From the NCBI GenBank assembly GCA_037903355.1, contig JBAJFE010000014.1, forward strand, positions 5,270,001 to 5,334,000: a stretch of DNA of 64,000 nucleotides, given 5' to 3'. Under the pieces are notes generated by a model. The model saw nothing but the letters and a program-made list of their open reading frames with translations, ran no database searches and was not told the origin of the DNA. Of the stretch, positions 24,710-34,507 are shown in pieces. The position numbers and the translations under genes were made by a program. This stretch comes from Trichuris trichiura. Taxonomy: Eukaryota; Nematoda; Enoplea; Trichinellida; Trichuridae. Positions within the stretch are counted from its first letter, which is position 1. Each line of letters opens with the position of its first letter.

Positions 24710-25273
24710 ATGTCTGGTGACACGGTCGCCGTAAAAGTCCCGCCATTTTGGACCAACAGTCCAGCGCTTTGGTTCAAAAGAGTAGAAGCTCAGTTTCAAA
24801 TTGCCAGGATAACTGCTGATGAAACAAAGTTCAACTACATTGTCAGGGGAATGGAAGCACCTATTTTTAAGCAGTGCTTCCTTATAGTGGACAATCCATC
24901 GGCGGAAGGAAAATATGAAGCACTAAAGCGAAGGGTACTAGATCGATTCGCTGACTCTGATCAGAAGCGCTTCCAGACCCTCTTGTGCGGTATGCAAATC
25001 GAAGGTGACAAACCGCGAGTTTTGCAAGGGATGCTTCGCGAAGTACCTCCAAACTTTGATAATGTGAACGCGATCATCCATCGACTCTGGATCCAACAAC
25101 TACCCGTCAAGGTGCAAACGTGCTTAGCCCGAACCAATGAGGATTACTCGAATAAGCTCGCGCGACTCGCTGACAAAGTCTACTTGGTTACTGGCATGTC
25201 CATATCGTCAATAAACCCACCTTCAGTCACACACGACCGCATCCTTTCTGCAGTTATTTGTTATTTGCAGTAA
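24710..25273 (+). CDS. Ty3/gypsy-type Gag fragment
   Basis: 187 codons from the ATG MSGDTVAVKVPPFW. PPFWTNSPALWFKRVEAQF, ITADETKFNYIV, KYEALKRRVLDRFADS and LWIQQLPVKVQTCL follow the capsid pattern common to Ty3/gypsy Gag of invertebrates. The frame stops before any zinc knuckle and no protease follows, so this is a 5' remnant. It begins about 85 bp after palindromic element C. The Gag and the RT fragment at 21960 need not come from the same insertion. Confidence 0.8.
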   Translation: MSGDTVAVKVPPFWTNSPALWFKRVEAQFQIARITADETKFNYIVRGMEAPIFKQCFLIVDNPSAEGKYEALKRRVLDRFADSDQKRFQTLLCGMQIEGDKPRVLQGMLREVPPNFDNVNAIIHRLWIQQLPVKVQTCLARTNEDYSNKLARLADKVYLVTGMSISSINPPSVTHDRILSAVICYLQ

Positions 25274-26297
25274 AGGATACAAATCTCAGACGAACTGCGA
25301 AACTCAAATCAAAGATACAACGAAATGAACGAAGCTTTAATGAAATCAAAAAAATGCATATTCATCGAACGAAAGCTATTGAACATAAGTCAGGATCGGA
25401 AGGTTGCTCATCTCATTGTTACAACTGCGTTGTTAAATAAGGCTCATCAATGAGCCACTGGTGCTTTCTTTCCAGCGCATGACCATAGTAGAATCCGCAT
25501 TAGTTAATAGGCGGGTATATCCCGTCGCTGAGCTACTATTGGGAAATTGTCGAGTTCAATAGGTGCGTTTCAGACCTAGCGCTCATGCTGATCTGACTTG
25601 CTGTTTCAAGTTCATACAGCATGAAATACAACTTCTGCTAATGATTTCTTTTTGGTGCTGTGCTTAGGTGCTTAAATGCCTTGTAACAGCGCTGCTTCGC
25701 ACGACGCCAACTTTCACTGCCTCTATGGATGAGCTGGAGCATTTAGTGCCAGTTTAGTGGGCATGCATATCAAAACAACGGAAGCGGTGCTCTAAAGCAG
25801 CTACTCTCAACCTTTTCTCCGCTGGGGCCCCTTAGAAGGCGTCCTCAGGTGCCAGACCTTTCCTTTTCCTATTGGTCAATTAAGTTTTTCGTTTTCTTGT
25901 GTAGCAGCCGGTTTTCAACGATAACCTCCCAGGATCAAGCTAATGCACTGTTAGATGCGAATATGTAGTCAGCAAATCATTTACTGATGAACACCAAAAA
26001 ACTAAACATTTTGACAAACTGATAGACCCCTACAAAGAATGATCAAACTAATAAGATCCTTGAGGGTGGCACTTCTCTGCAAGTTTCGGGGTCTGGTTTG
26101 GTTCCAAGTTTGACAATGACAGTCGCAGGTCGCCTCTGGCAGCAACAACCATTCTGTTCCCAGATTTTGTTAAAGTAACTACCTTGTTGTGGATATGTGT
26201 TGTTCTTCAGAAATTTCATTTTAAGGTACCAAATGGAAAAGTACCTTAAAATGAAATTTCTAAAGTAACTACCTTACTAAATCCGCACTAAACTACA
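25274..26297. other. Spacer with a hAT-MITE-like scrap and a short perfect hairpin
   Basis: 25795-25850 (CTCTCAACCTTTTCTCCGC...GGGGCCCC) resembles the left end of the hAT MITE at 31675. 26209-26261 is a perfect 21-bp inverted repeat (AGAAATTTCATTTTAAGGTAC) with an 11-bp loop. The 15-mer TAAAGTAACTACCTT occurs at 26171 and again at 26261, directly after the hairpin, so the segment may be an insertion with target duplication. No gene is seen. Confidence 0.5.
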
Positions 26298-26807
26298 AGT
26301 CCGTCTGATCAACGAAAACGACTGACCAGCAGAAACCAGTTTCTTAAATGGTGTGGACGCAGTACAGTGAACCGAGATGGAAATAGTTTCCATGAACTTA
26401 TTTTTCCATATTCGAAATTACAGGCCAGCTGTGTTGGCTCGAAAATAAATTGAGTTAGCGGCCGATTATTGCGTTATATGGAAACAGATTGTAGTTTTAT
26501 ACGACTGAAAAACACTAAGTCATTGATCCACAATTCTGTTTATTTGGGGAAACCTACGTCTCGAGATGTCTTGCTGCAATCAACTTATTGGTCGACATTG
26601 GTTGAGCAGAACCGTGGCTGGTCTGCGCCTGTGCGAACGTATACCGAAAGGACCGTTAGGAAGTTGTTTACTGCCCTTATAGCCGTTGCCGCGAAGTGAC
26701 TGACCGTTTCGCACAGGTAGCCTAATTATCTTTAATGTATACGGTGGTTCTGTTGTTCTCCTCCACGAGTTCGGGTCATAGAGGTTTGGATTGGGGAGGT
26801 TTCGCTG
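26298..26807. mobile_element. Tigger-ended non-autonomous element m1 (left-truncated)
   Basis: First of three copies of an element ending in pogo/Tigger-like repeats. The right end reads GGATTGGGGAGGTTTCGCTG. From AGTCCGTCTGAT at 26298 onward it matches the copies starting at 28686 and 31005. The left terminal repeat is missing. An ORF of about 76 codons (26469-26699) recurs in m2 but carries no recognisable domain. Confidence 0.65.
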
Positions 26808-26859
26808 TGTAAACTGGTGCAAGGTCATCACGAACTATTGTTACCTCAGGCTACAGGAG

Positions 26860-27996
26860 ATGGCGAGTTTCGAAACAAACGACTGGAAAGACCCTAGTTC
26901 ATCCGACGAAGAAATGCTGCATGAAATTTTAATGAGAGAAGTGCCCTGGAAAAAAAAGGGACATGTTAAAACCGCTGATGATTATGAAATCAAGGGACCC
27001 GCAAATCGAGCAACAATTGATGCTGAGCTTATGGAGCGTCAGCAGCGTTTTCCCCAAACCCGGCAAGTTGTTTATGTCTTCAGATGTGCGAAAAATGAAT
27101 TACGCAATGAGATGGTACGATTGGCTGCAGCTGCAGGTTATTACGCTACTATAAACTTGGAATTGCTTACGTGGATAATGTCTGGGGCACACGCTCTGAT
27201 GCCTTTTGAAAGAGGTCAGCCAGATTGGTACGTTTTCCACTTTGTTGACGTAACCAGCTTGAAAGACGTTGAGAACTTCATGTTGGAGCATGAGGACTAC
27301 TTTCAAACCTCGCTATCTAAGCTGAGTGGAGTGAATTACACAGAAATGCATGTTATAATGTGCATGTATGCTCTGCTAATAGAGAAATGTCCAAATGAAG
27401 CAAATTACGATAAATGGTGCGCTGAAAAAATGAAAGCTTTCATAGCGCTGTTGAAAGATCCGTGCGCTCAGTCCACGTTGGTAATTCCTTACAAACACGC
27501 CGCATATATTAACATAGTAATGGAAAGAAGTTTGTTGTTAAGAAGAGCTTTGTTTTTCGCCATTGCCGGCGCTACTAAAATTGAGTTAGTTACCCGAGTA
27601 TACCGTTCAGCATTGGGGTTACTGAAAATGGCCAAATTGACTGGCATGAAGCTTATCCTCGATTTCTTATTGAATGGGACGATTTTTCCCATTTTATTCC
27701 TGGATCGTTGGTTGCCTGATCGACGCAACTTGTTCGCAGCCTTGGATGTGTGGTTATCCTATCCGCAAGCTGAGCGCCCATATTTGGCAATTATCTACGA
27801 CGACACAGACACTGATGCATTACGTGCAGTTGGCTTGGAAAGACTTGTGTACGCGGCTTGGAAAATTGCGTGCAAGTATGATCCTTCTTGGAGAGACTTT
27901 CACGTGCCAATTAGTTGCGATCCAATACCGATAGAGAAGGATGTAGAAAAGTTTGTACTATTCCAGAGCGGGCAACCATTTTTTCTTGAGAAGTAA
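26860..27996 (+). CDS. Intronless ORF of unknown family, tandem copy 1
   Basis: 378 codons from the first ATG (context CAGGAGATGG); an in-frame TTG start at 26791 is less likely. I recognise no family. The protein looks mainly alpha-helical, with an acidic/basic N-terminal part (EILMREVPWKKK), a hydrophobic middle (ALLIEKCPNEANYDKWC, LLLRRALFFAIAGATK) and a W-rich C-terminal part. It has no signal peptide. Relative to copy 2 it retains 24 extra N-terminal codons, but it ends early because of a 1-bp deletion at about 27993-27996. The lost tail is still readable downstream in another frame and ends in an Arg/Ser-rich stretch before 28135. The upstream CTACAG could be a splice acceptor. The lack of introns in an intron-rich genome, the dimeric array and the length would suit an endogenous viral nucleoprotein-like gene or a transposon passenger, but neither is shown. 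Confidence 0.6.
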   Translation: MASFETNDWKDPSSSDEEMLHEILMREVPWKKKGHVKTADDYEIKGPANRATIDAELMERQQRFPQTRQVVYVFRCAKNELRNEMVRLAAAAGYYATINLELLTWIMSGAHALMPFERGQPDWYVFHFVDVTSLKDVENFMLEHEDYFQTSLSKLSGVNYTEMHVIMCMYALLIEKCPNEANYDKWCAEKMKAFIALLKDPCAQSTLVIPYKHAAYINIVMERSLLLRRALFFAIAGATKIELVTRVYRSALGLLKMAKLTGMKLILDFLLNGTIFPILFLDRWLPDRRNLFAALDVWLSYPQAERPYLAIIYDDTDTDALRAVGLERLVYAAWKIACKYDPSWRDFHVPISCDPIPIEKDVEKFVLFQSGQPFFLEK

Positions 27997-28511
27997 TTCC
28001 ATCCATACCGAAGCATTTCACGATGTCGCCTGCTGAACAGGACAGAGATGCACTTGCAGCTCGTACTCACGACCTTCCCGAGGGAATGCGGCTAGCTGAC
28101 AGAAGAGGAAGAAGCAGAACAAGAAGCATTGACTAAACCTAGAAACTCTCGCTTGTGAACAGTATTTTACAGGACAGCGTGTTGTTAAATTCTTACGCTT
28201 TTGCGGGACGGTTCATGTAACGTTCAAACTATAAATACAATGCATAAAGGCCGCTGTTCTAAAATTTGCATTTTTGCTCAATAAAAAACTAATTCGCTTC
28301 TTATGCGTTTTCTTCCTTTTTCACGAACTAAGAAAAGATTTGCAACGCAGTCTGCGCGATCTCAGTTTGAACTGAACACACGTACCTATGCAATTTTTGT
28401 ACAGAGCTAAACTGCAACAATTCAACTGTGCTGTTAACCCTGACACGCCTGTGAGGAGCCACCAGACAGTACTCATCTTCAACACTTGATGATCGTCGTC
28501 CATTATACCCA

Positions 28512-29213
28512 CAGTAAAACCTCCCTAATCCGGACGCGTCAGGGTACAGCGTAAACCGGATTATGGAGTAAGCTTTCAGTAGGTCACAGAAAAGCAGCTA
28601 ATGGAATTTTTAGATGTAGGTTCCTAGCGTCCACAGCACGATGTCAGTCTCTGCGAGTGGGTGTCTCAGGTTACGAGGGTAGCGAAGTCCGTCTGATTAA
28701 GGAAAACGATTGACCAGCGGAAACAAGTTTCTTATATGGCATGGACGTTGTACCGCGAAGCGGCATGGGATATAGTCGCCATGAACTTATTTTTCCATAT
28801 TCGCAATTGCTGGCCGGCTCTGTTGGCTCGAAAATAAATTGAGTTAGCGGCAGATTATTGCGTTCTATGGGAACAGATTGTAGTTTTATACGACTGAAAA
28901 ACACCAAGTTTTTGATTTACGATTCTGTTTATTTTGGGAAACCTACGTCTCGAGGTGTCTTGCTGCAATCAACTTATTGGTCGACATTGGTTCAGCAGAA
29001 CCGTGGCTGGTCTGCGCCTATGCAAACGTATACCGAAAGGACCGTTGGGAGGTTGTTTACCGCCCTTATAGCCGTTGGAGCCAAGTCACTGCGCGTTTCG
29101 CACATGTAGCCTAATTATCTTTAAAGTATACGGTCATTCTAGTGTTCTCTTCTACGAGTTCGGATTAGAGAAGGGTTCGGATCATAGAGGTTCGGATTGT
29201 GGAGGTTTCACTG
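28512..29213. mobile_element. Tigger-ended non-autonomous element m2
   Basis: About 700 bp between the two ORF copies. The left end is CAGTAAAACCTCCCTAATCC and the right end, inverted, is GGATTGTGGAGGTTTCACTG followed by TA, i.e. pogo/Tigger-type terminal repeats. The middle (28686 onward) matches m1 and m3. No transposase is encoded. Confidence 0.7.
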
Positions 29214-29265
29214 TATAAACTGGTGCAAGGTCGTCACGAACCATTGTTACCTCAGGCTACAGGAG

Positions 29266-30456
29266 ATGGCAAATTTCAAAACGAAAGACCCTAGTTTATC
29301 CGAAGAAGAAATTATGCATGAAATTTTAAAGAGAGAATGGCCCTGGAAAAAAAAGGAACATGTTAAAACCGCTGATGATTATAAAATCCAATCCCGGCAA
29401 GTAGTTTATGTGTTCAGATGTGCGAAAAATGAATTGCGCAATGAGATGGTACGATTGGCTGCAGCTGCAGGTTATTACGCTACTATAAACTTGGAATTGC
29501 TTACGTGGATAATGTCTGGGGCACACGCTCTGATGCCTTTTGGAAGAGGTCAGCCAGATTGGTACGTTTTCCACTTTGTTGACGTAACCAGCTTGAAAGA
29601 CGCTGAGAGATTCATGTTGGAGCATGAGGACTACTTTCAAACCTCGCTATCTAAGCTGAGTGGAGTGAATTACACAGAAATGCATGTTATAATGTGCATG
29701 TATGCTCTGCTAATAGAGAAATGTCCAAATGAAGCAAATTACGATAAATGGTGCGCTGAAAAAATGAAAGCTTTCATAGCGCTGTTGAAAGATCCGTGCG
29801 CTCAGTCCACGTTGGTAATTCCTTACAAACACGCCGCATATATTAACGTAGTAATGGAAAAAAGCTTGTTGTTAAGAAGAGCTTTGTTTTTCGCCATTGC
29901 CGGCGCTACTAAAATTGAGTTAGTTACCCGAGTATACCGTTCAGCAATGGAGTTACTGAAAATGGCCAAATTGACTGGCATGAAGCTTATCCTCGATTTC
30001 TTATTGAATGGGACGATTTTTCCCATTTTATTCTTGGATCGTTGGGCGTCTGATCGACGCAACTTGTTCGCAGCCTTGGATGTATGGTTATCCTATCCGG
30101 AAGCTGAGCGTCCATATTTGGCAATTATCTACGACTACACAGACACTGATGCATTACGTGCAGTTGGCTTGGAAAGACTTGTGTACGCGGCTTGGAAAAT
30201 TGCGTGCAAGTATTATCCTTCTTGGAGAGACTTTCACGTGCCAATTCTTTCCGATCCAATACTGATAGAGAAGGATGTAGAAAAGTTTGTACTATTCCAG
30301 AGCGGGCAACCATTTTTTCCTGAGAAGTATTTTCCGTCCATACCGAAGCATTTAACGATGTCGCCTGCTGAACAGGACAGAGATGCACTTGCAGCTCGTA
30401 ATCACGACCTTCCCGAGGGAATGCGGCTAGCTGACAGAACAAGAAGCATTGACTAA
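29266..30456 (+). CDS. Intronless ORF of unknown family, tandem copy 2
   Basis: 396 codons from an ATG in the same GGAGATGG context as copy 1, and closely similar to it over the whole shared length. It lacks 24 N-terminal codons present in copy 1 (a 3-codon and a 21-codon gap, both in frame) but keeps the C-terminal 42-residue tail that copy 1 has lost, ending MRLADRTRSID. Copy 1 DNA shows four more codons in that tail, so the ancestor had a longer Arg/Ser end. Both large gaps are in frame and most differences leave the frame open, which suggests past or present selection. The family is unknown; see copy 1 for possible origins. The 3' flank (about 200 bp ending at 30832) is nearly identical to 28320-28512. 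Confidence 0.65.
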   Translation: MANFKTKDPSLSEEEIMHEILKREWPWKKKEHVKTADDYKIQSRQVVYVFRCAKNELRNEMVRLAAAAGYYATINLELLTWIMSGAHALMPFGRGQPDWYVFHFVDVTSLKDAERFMLEHEDYFQTSLSKLSGVNYTEMHVIMCMYALLIEKCPNEANYDKWCAEKMKAFIALLKDPCAQSTLVIPYKHAAYINVVMEKSLLLRRALFFAIAGATKIELVTRVYRSAMELLKMAKLTGMKLILDFLLNGTIFPILFLDRWASDRRNLFAALDVWLSYPEAERPYLAIIYDYTDTDALRAVGLERLVYAAWKIACKYYPSWRDFHVPILSDPILIEKDVEKFVLFQSGQPFFPEKYFPSIPKHLTMSPAEQDRDALAARNHDLPEGMRLADRTRSID

Positions 30457-30831
30457 ACCTAGAAACTCTCGCTTGTGAACAGTATTTTACAGGACAGCGT
30501 GTTGTTAAATTCGTACGCTTTTACGGGACGGTTGGTGCAACGTTCAAACTATAAATACAAAGCATGAAGGCCGCTGTTCTAAAATGTACATTTTTGCTCA
30601 ATAAAAGGCCAATCCGCTTCGTATGCGTTCTCTTCCCTTTTCACGAACTAAGAAATGATTTGCAACGCAGTCTGCGCGATCTCAGTTTGAACTGAACACA
30701 CGTACCTATGCAATTTTTGTACAGAGCTAAACTGCAACAATTCAACTGTGCTGTTAACCCTGACACGCCTGTGAGGAGCCACCAGACAGTACTCATCTTC
30801 AACACTTGATGATCGTCGTCCATTATACCCA

Positions 30832-31185
30832 CAGTAAAACCTCCCTAATCCGGACGCGTCAGGGTAGAGGGTAATCTGGATTATGGAGTAAGCTTTCAGT
30901 AGGTCACAGAAAAGCAGCTAATGGAATTTTAGATGTAGGTTCCTAGCGTCCACAGCACGATGTCAGTCTCTGCGAGTGGGTGTCTCAAGTTACGAGGGTA
31001 GCGAAGTCCGTCTGATTAAGGAAAACGATTGACCAGCGGAAACAAGTTTCTTATATGGCATGGACGTTGTACCGCGAAGCGGCATGGGAAATAGTCGCCA
31101 TGAACTTATTATTCCATATTCGCAATTGCTGCCCGGCTCTGTTGGCGCGAAAATAAATTGAGTTAGCGGCTGAGTATTGCGTTAT
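30832..31185. mobile_element. Tigger-ended element m3 (right-truncated)
   Basis: Starts with CAGTAAAACCTCCCTAATCC exactly as m2 does and follows it past AGTCCGTCTGAT (31005). Similarity stops near TTATTGCGTTATTATTGCG at about 31185. It closes the tandem array (repeat spacing 2388 and 2319 bp). Confidence 0.7.
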
Positions 31186-31666
31186 TATTGCGTCAAGGAT
31201 TTTGTCACTTGAAATGTCTGAAAAAACTCGCGTTATAGGAGATACATAAACCATAGAAGAAGTACGATATAGTCCCCAATGTCGTAAAGATTCTTTACTT
31301 GTAAACAACAACGAAGCAAAATCGTCATTTAAATGCGTTGGAAAAAATTACTCTGTATCTGACCTACTTATTCAACCCCTATATGCACACGAAGGCACAT
31401 GAATCCACGAGTCCTTTCCTACGGGATCTGAATAACATGTTTTTATCCTTACGGCGGTCATCTTACAGGGTAACTTTTATGATAGAACTCCTTACAGCGG
31501 ATAGAGGACAAGGTGGCTTTCAGGAACAACATGCATGCGTCTTTAGCTTGTGGAAAGAGTCCCTCTCAGTACTAAAATAAACGATCTCGTACCCAGGAAA
31601 GAATGGAGTTCCGTTGGACTCACTTTTTTAATCTCACTATCCTTTGTTACGGGCGAACTGAGGTCC
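31186..31666. other. Spacer, nothing recognised
   Basis: About 480 bp between the end of the tandem array and the hAT MITE. Only short chance ORFs. Confidence 0.4.
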
Positions 31667-31674
31667 TATCAGAT

Positions 31675-31840
31675 CATAGTTTCTCAACCTTTTTTGCCCC
31701 AGGGCCCCTCTAGGCTTTTTCAGGGGCCACCAGAGCCCCCTTAAACCTTGTCAGGCCCTCCGTTGATTAGGACATTGTCCTGCCGCATTATCCTCCAGGG
31801 CCCCCCAGGTGGGCCCCAGGGCTCACGTTGAGAAACACTG
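31675..31840. mobile_element. hAT-type MITE with 8-bp target duplication
   Basis: 166 bp with ends CATAGTTTCTCAAC and GTTGAGAAACACTG, which are imperfect terminal inverted repeats. It is flanked by TATCAGAT (31667-31674) and TATTAGAT (31841-31848), an 8-bp duplication with one change, typical of hAT elements. The interior is rich in GGGCCCC and CAGGGGCC. It has inserted into the 3' end of the Tigger relic. Confidence 0.8.
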
Positions 31841-32735
31841 TATTAGATGTAGAAGGTAGCGCTTCCTCATCGTCACAATGTTTCTTCATTGCAGTAAAGT
31901 AGAATTCGAGCTTCTTTTGTTTTGCACGTGTACTTCTTTCGTGCAGCAGCTGCTTATATGGCTCCAAGCAAGCTCGGATACCTCTTCTGGTTTTCTCGCT
32001 GCGTTCTGCATTACAGTCATTGTCTTCGAGCCATTGTAAACGCTGTTCAATAGTTTCCAGAGTATCTGACAGCTCAGCAGTGGTCATTTGTCGCGGAGGA
32101 GGCGGAGGAACTTCCTGATTTTTATCATCTTCTTCTTCTCTTCCTTCTGCTTCCCTTGCTACAGAAGGTTCCTGTAGCTCCTCAGTGGTCACCTTTTTTT
32201 TGACCAAGCTTTGTACTTCTGTTGGAAATGTTTGCGCGGCATCGACGTCCGCGCTTCCTGCTTCGCCACAGAGACGAACATTGTGAAAACTGTATCGATT
32301 CTTGAAACGGCAGAACAAACCACTACTAGCAGTAAATGGAGGAATTTCAGCATGATTTGTAGACTGTTTCTTAAGGACTTCGTAAATAGTGACTGCTTTT
32401 TGTCTGACGGTGAAAAACGTTGTTCCTATTCTTTTCATCGTTTGAGTTTCGATCCAAATGCTGAGTAGTTTTTCTATTTCTTCCAGTATCTTAGGCCTTC
32501 TTCTTATTGACATCGCAATACTTGAACTGGTACCGCTTACGCAAGTCTGTTTAATTTTTTCCGCGTCGCTCCTAATGGTCCGCAAGGTTGATTCCTTTAT
32601 GCTAGTAGCTTTGACGATATCACATGTCGTCTCATTCCGTTCATACCGTTTCAGTATCTCAAGCTTCTCTCCAGCAGTCAGCGCCTTTCTTTTTCGACCA
32701 CTACCAGCTGACTTCAAATCAGGAAGCTTAGACAC
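31788..32735 (-). CDS. Tigger-like protein lacking its DDE domain
   Basis: 315 open codons. In order: a psq helix-turn-helix (RKRKALTAGEKLEILKRYE, about residues 14-60); a CENP-B-type helix-turn-helix (LLSIWIETQ ... FCRFKNRYSFHNVRLCGEA, about 85-155); then, at the place where Tigger transposases enter the DDE catalytic core, an acidic linker with PPPPPRQ; and finally the usual C-terminal helical tail (ETIEQRLQWLEDNDCNAE ... KKLEFYF). The whole DDE domain is missing, yet the frame stays open. The N-terminus has no ATG (GTG at 32735; the next Met is about residue 75), so the start is lost or lies in another exon. The last 16 codons and the stop come from the hAT MITE. It may be a deletion derivative acting as a DNA-binding repressor, or simply a recent corpse. 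Confidence 0.65.
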   Translation of the reverse strand: MSKLPDLKSAGSGRKRKALTAGEKLEILKRYERNETTCDIVKATSIKESTLRTIRSDAEKIKQTCVSGTSSSIAMSIRRRPKILEEIEKLLSIWIETQTMKRIGTTFFTVRQKAVTIYEVLKKQSTNHAEIPPFTASSGLFCRFKNRYSFHNVRLCGEAGSADVDAAQTFPTEVQSLVKKKVTTEELQEPSVAREAEGREEEDDKNQEVPPPPPRQMTTAELSDTLETIEQRLQWLEDNDCNAERSEKTRRGIRACLEPYKQLLHERSTRAKQKKLEFYFTAMKKHCDDEEALPSTSNTVFLNVSPGAHLGGPGG

Positions 32736-33271
32736 TTTCAGATACTTAAAGGCTATCCTCAGATCGTGGAGTCAGACAAAATACTTACGGGCTCGCAAAC
32801 AGACGGTGAGAGTGCTTTCCGAGTTCTGTGCTAGCGTACTACGACTCACTGGAAAATCCCTACGATGCCTGCGCTTCGGGAGAATTGAAAATGGAAACGT
32901 CGTCTGTACACATGTTTCTGCCGGCGCGAATTATTCCACCGAACATGAATACCGATCAGTAGCCTGTTTGTGTATGCATGTCGCAGGGTGCACAGCTGGG
33001 TCGTACACTACTTCTGATAAGAATCCTAAACGTTTTTGTCTTGTTTCGCTTGTTCGTGACCGAAGAACGCACATAAGCTAACAGCGCAGCCTTTGTTTGC
33101 TCTCGGTGGATGAAAACGCGGGGAGACTGCCATACACCCACGCTTTCCAGCCGGCGAAATCGCGTAAGAGCGAAAACAGAATCGCGTTATGTGAGAAAGT
33201 GCTACGATTTCAAAATCGCGTATGAGCGAAAACGCGTTATATGAACACGTGTTATACGAGAACTACCTGCA
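31841..33271 (-). mobile_element. Tigger element body and outer end
   Basis: The element holding the DDE-less ORF. Its 5' outer end, on the minus strand, is CAGGTAGTTCTCGTATAACA near 33271, followed by GCGTTTTCGCTCATACGCGA and ATTTTGAAATCGTAGC. The same sequence recurs, inverted, at about 40320-40440. The 3' end is obscured by the hAT MITE. Confidence 0.6.
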
Positions 33272-33279
33272 CACGCATT

Positions 33280-34507
33280 TTAGCCGCTACAATGCTTGCT
33301 GAAAATGGTGTCAATTCTAGTCTGGTGCTTGTTCTTACTACAAACATAAGCGGTAAGGGCGGTCTCCGCGCTAGCTACCCCGCTCAGCATCTCTGAGCAT
33401 TTCTCAGTATTGAAAATGTTTTCTCTCTTGAAGCCACTAGCAAAATAACGAAACTTCGCGATGAAGTCTTCTAGGACCTCGACGGAAACTTTGCTAGATT
33501 CGCCGCATAAGATTTTCTGAGAAATCTTATGACGGAGCTTGGACTTCTCGAGCCAACCCCTTGATGCTCTGAAACCTGTCAACCCGAATTCCAGGGCGAA
33601 CATTCTAGCAACTTCCTCTATCATTGGGCCAGGGATCCTATTCCTGGATCATGATCCTGAACAGCATTAGCTGTTCTCATCTGCTTAAACCAACGTAACG
33701 CTGCTTCGTTGACTTGGTCGAAGGAGGTTCTCCTCCTTTTTCGCCGCGCGTCTCCGCTTTCCTTTCATATCTTTTCAAGTACTCACGTTTACGTCTCTGG
33801 ATGTTGCAAACGGTAGTCTTGCTGACATGAAACCGCTCCGCTGCCTTCCTTTGACTGTTGGTTTCGAGAAAGTGGATAAGTTCCACTTTTCCTTTCAGTG
33901 CCAACTCTCTCGATTCCTTCTCTTTGGCCCTAGTGCAATCCGTAACAAACTTGGTAGCTACTACTGCGTAGATTACTGCGTAAGCCGGACTATCTTTACT
34001 CGCGAAGACACGTTAAGGCTATCTGCCGCAAGGCTGTAGCAAAGCGAATGAATAGAGCTGAGCTCAACGCAAACGAATACAGTTAGGCCCGATTCGTCAT
34101 ATTTCGCTCAATGGGCGAACGCTGCCGACGCATAGGTACGAAATTATGGAATTGAGGAAACGCGCAAGCTGCGCCGGCAAGCATGATGAAAGCATTGTCA
34201 AAGCGACGGAACCGCTTCTGTACTCAGGAATCTCCAATGCACGGTAATGAAAAATTTTGCTACGTTGAGAAATAGCACATTGGGGCGCTGACGGTTAACA
34301 GCTGCTAGCGACTGACACGGAGCAAACTGAGGCGGTCAACTTGTCCATATACCTCGTGACGGCTAAAACGGTCAAATTCTCACTTACGGATATGGTCGAG
34401 AGGCTGTCCTTGCGCTTATTAACATGCGGACAAATCAACTGGCCAAAATTCGGTCAGCCTAGGAGGTGATCGACATATAGAGGTGGTCAACTTAGGAGGT
34501 TCAACTG
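33280..34507 (-). mobile_element. Tigger/JRK-like relic, copy 2
   Basis: Minus-strand codons 33904-33677 encode KVELIHFLETNSQRKAAERF and KKRKRE-like basic residues (psq HTH). 33624-33280 continue with the CENP-B HTH (GWLEKSKLRHKISQK) and the start of the DDE region (ENIFNTEKCSEML). The frame is interrupted near 33640, and the element is cut off where the neighbouring Tigger ends at 33271. The outer end at 34507 (GGAGGTTCAACTG) resembles that of copy 1. The catalytic domain is absent. Confidence 0.75.

Noticed and set aside
26469..29109. 76-83 codon ORF repeated in elements m1 and m2
   Set aside because: It starts at non-ATG codons, ends differently in the two copies and lies within a non-autonomous element. 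Probably not coding.
32211..33081. Plus-strand ORFs of 85 and 207 codons
   Set aside because: They are antisense to the Tigger ORF and its terminal region. No domain fits.
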